Positions 6,065 through 6,954 of a DNA stretch of 6,954 bases are shown here, in pieces (positions within the stretch are counted from its first letter, which is position 1; each line of letters begins with the position of its first letter). Under the pieces are notes generated by a model. That model was given only the letters and a program-made list of their open reading frames with translations. It did no database searches and was not told where the DNA came from. Origin of the DNA: Lactobacillus sp. (lineage in GTDB: Bacteria; Bacillota; Bacilli; Lactobacillales; Lactobacillaceae); contig DMZB01000185.1 of the NCBI GenBank assembly GCA_003482405.1, positions 1 through 6,954 on the forward strand. Direction: 5' to 3'. The translations under genes were made by a program, and so were the position numbers.

Positions 6065-6954
6065 ATGTCAGAAGCTGTCGACACAAATGGCAAACCATAT
6101 AGCCGTGGACTCATGGTTATGGTGTTGCTGATTGGTACATTCTGTACCGTTTTGAACCAGACGATTTTGACGACCGCTTTCCCTACATTAATGAAAGCCT
6201 TCGACATTTCCACTTCTACGGTTCAATGGTTAACCACCGGATTCTTGATGGTTAACGGGATTATGATTCCTATTTCTGCTTACTTATCAAACCGATTTAA
6301 TTCGAAATGGCTCTATATTGGTGCCATGACAATTTTTGAAATCGGAACAATTATGGCGTACATCGCTCCAAACTACGGCACGCTATTAGCCGGCCGGCTT
6401 GTTCAGGCGATTGGTGTCGGGATTACCATGCCATTATTGCAAACATTGATGCTGACGATCTTCCCAGCCAACTCACGTGGAGCTGCCATGGGGTTAGCCG
6501 GTATTGTCATCGGTGTTGCCCCTGCCATCGGGCCTACGCTTTCCGGATGGATTATCGACAAGTTCCAGTGGCGTGATCTGTTTGGGATGATCATTCCCGT
6601 CGTGGCGCTGGTTATTATTTTGGCATTCTTCTTTATGAAGTCTGTTATTGAAACGTCCAAGCCAAAGCTGGACTGGTTATCCGCAACACTTTCAACATTA
6701 GGGTTTGGTTCGTTATTATACGGACTCTCTTCTGTTGGTGACGATGGTCGGACTTCTACTTAGGTTCTGTCCTTCCTAGACGTTGGGGTTGTTGTCATCG
6801 GATTATTCGTTTGGCGTCAACTGACCATTAAAACACCATTTTTACAATTGCGTGTTTTCAAGTCCTTTGAATTCACGACCGCTGTGATTCTAAGTTCAGT
6901 TGTTCCCATTGCGTTGACTCGGGTGGCAATTGTTCTGCCTACGTATTTGCAAAA
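6065..6954 (+). pseudogene. DHA2-family multidrug exporter (LmrB-like), interrupted by an in-frame stop and cut by the window edge
   Basis: This gene encodes an MFS drug:H+ antiporter of the 14-helix DHA2 group. It starts at the ATG at 6065 after AAGGA (6054-6058). The first 232 codons cover about six to seven helices. Visible motifs are LNQTILTTAFPT (30-41, motif D1 in the LmrB-like form with Asn), VQWLTTGFLMVNG (53-65), the GRLVQAIGVG segment (motif B, R111 and Q114) and GVAPAIGPTLSG (150-161, motif C of antiporters). A TAG at 6761-6763 ends the frame, but the same frame continues without shift as exporter-like sequence (VLSFLDVGVVVIGLFVW, later VAIVLPTYLQ) to the right edge. One nonsense change has therefore split an otherwise normal gene. 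R229 just before the stop and an Arg in the LTRVAIVL segment after it occupy places where Trp and Gly would be expected. It may be inactive or depend on readthrough; a sequencing error is possible. Confidence 0.85.

Noticed and set aside
6761..6780. Frameshift in the exporter gene
   Set aside because: The continuation after TAG is in the same frame (6764 and 6065 are congruent modulo three), so only a nonsense change is needed.
1..6954. CRISPR array, phage, insertion sequence, toxin-antitoxin or defence system
   Set aside because: No direct-repeat array, transposase, integrase, attachment-site duplication or defence protein was seen in either strand.

Overview
The window looks like chromosome of a lactic acid bacterium in the family Lactobacillaceae. 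The evidence is the heterodimeric LacL/LacM beta-galactosidase with its overlapping genes, a perfect CcpA-type cre site, strong AGGAGG-type ribosome binding sites, and a moderate-GC Firmicutes style of promoters and terminators. The genus cannot be fixed from sequence alone.

Layout, left to right. (1) The left edge cuts a cold-shock protein gene on the minus strand; its leader and promoter fill about 102-270. (2) An unrecognised 114-residue soluble protein lies on the plus strand (403-747) and ends in a clear plus-strand terminator. (3) On the minus strand, 850-1746 encodes a cation diffusion facilitator (zinc-type metal efflux). (4) lacM (1880-2854) and lacL (2835-4730) form a translationally overlapping pair on the minus strand. 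They are driven by a promoter at about 4769-4797 with a cre operator just downstream. (5) From about 4803 to 5421 there is no convincing gene. The part from 5000 to 5411 is rich in hairpins, and two tandem intrinsic terminators point down the minus strand. (6) A MerR-type regulator (minus, 5422-5877) is divergent from a DHA2/LmrB-like 14-helix drug exporter gene (plus, 6065 to the right edge). The exporter gene is interrupted by an in-frame TAG at 6761.

How the parts work together. LacLM hydrolyses lactose and related beta-galactosides in the cytoplasm, under probable carbon catabolite control by CcpA at the cre site; no lactose permease or lac repressor lies in the window. The MerR regulator and the exporter share a compact divergent promoter region in which both -35 boxes are arms of one palindrome, TGTCA-N7-TGACA. 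That palindrome fits the GlnR/TnrA consensus exactly, so it is the probable operator of this pair.

The points most worth a second look are the structured minus-strand RNA region between the regulator and lacL, the GlnR/TnrA-like palindrome for a non-GlnR MerR protein, and the nonsense-interrupted exporter, which also carries suspicious Gly/Trp-to-Arg changes. The rest is ordinary lactobacillar housekeeping and sugar-use content.
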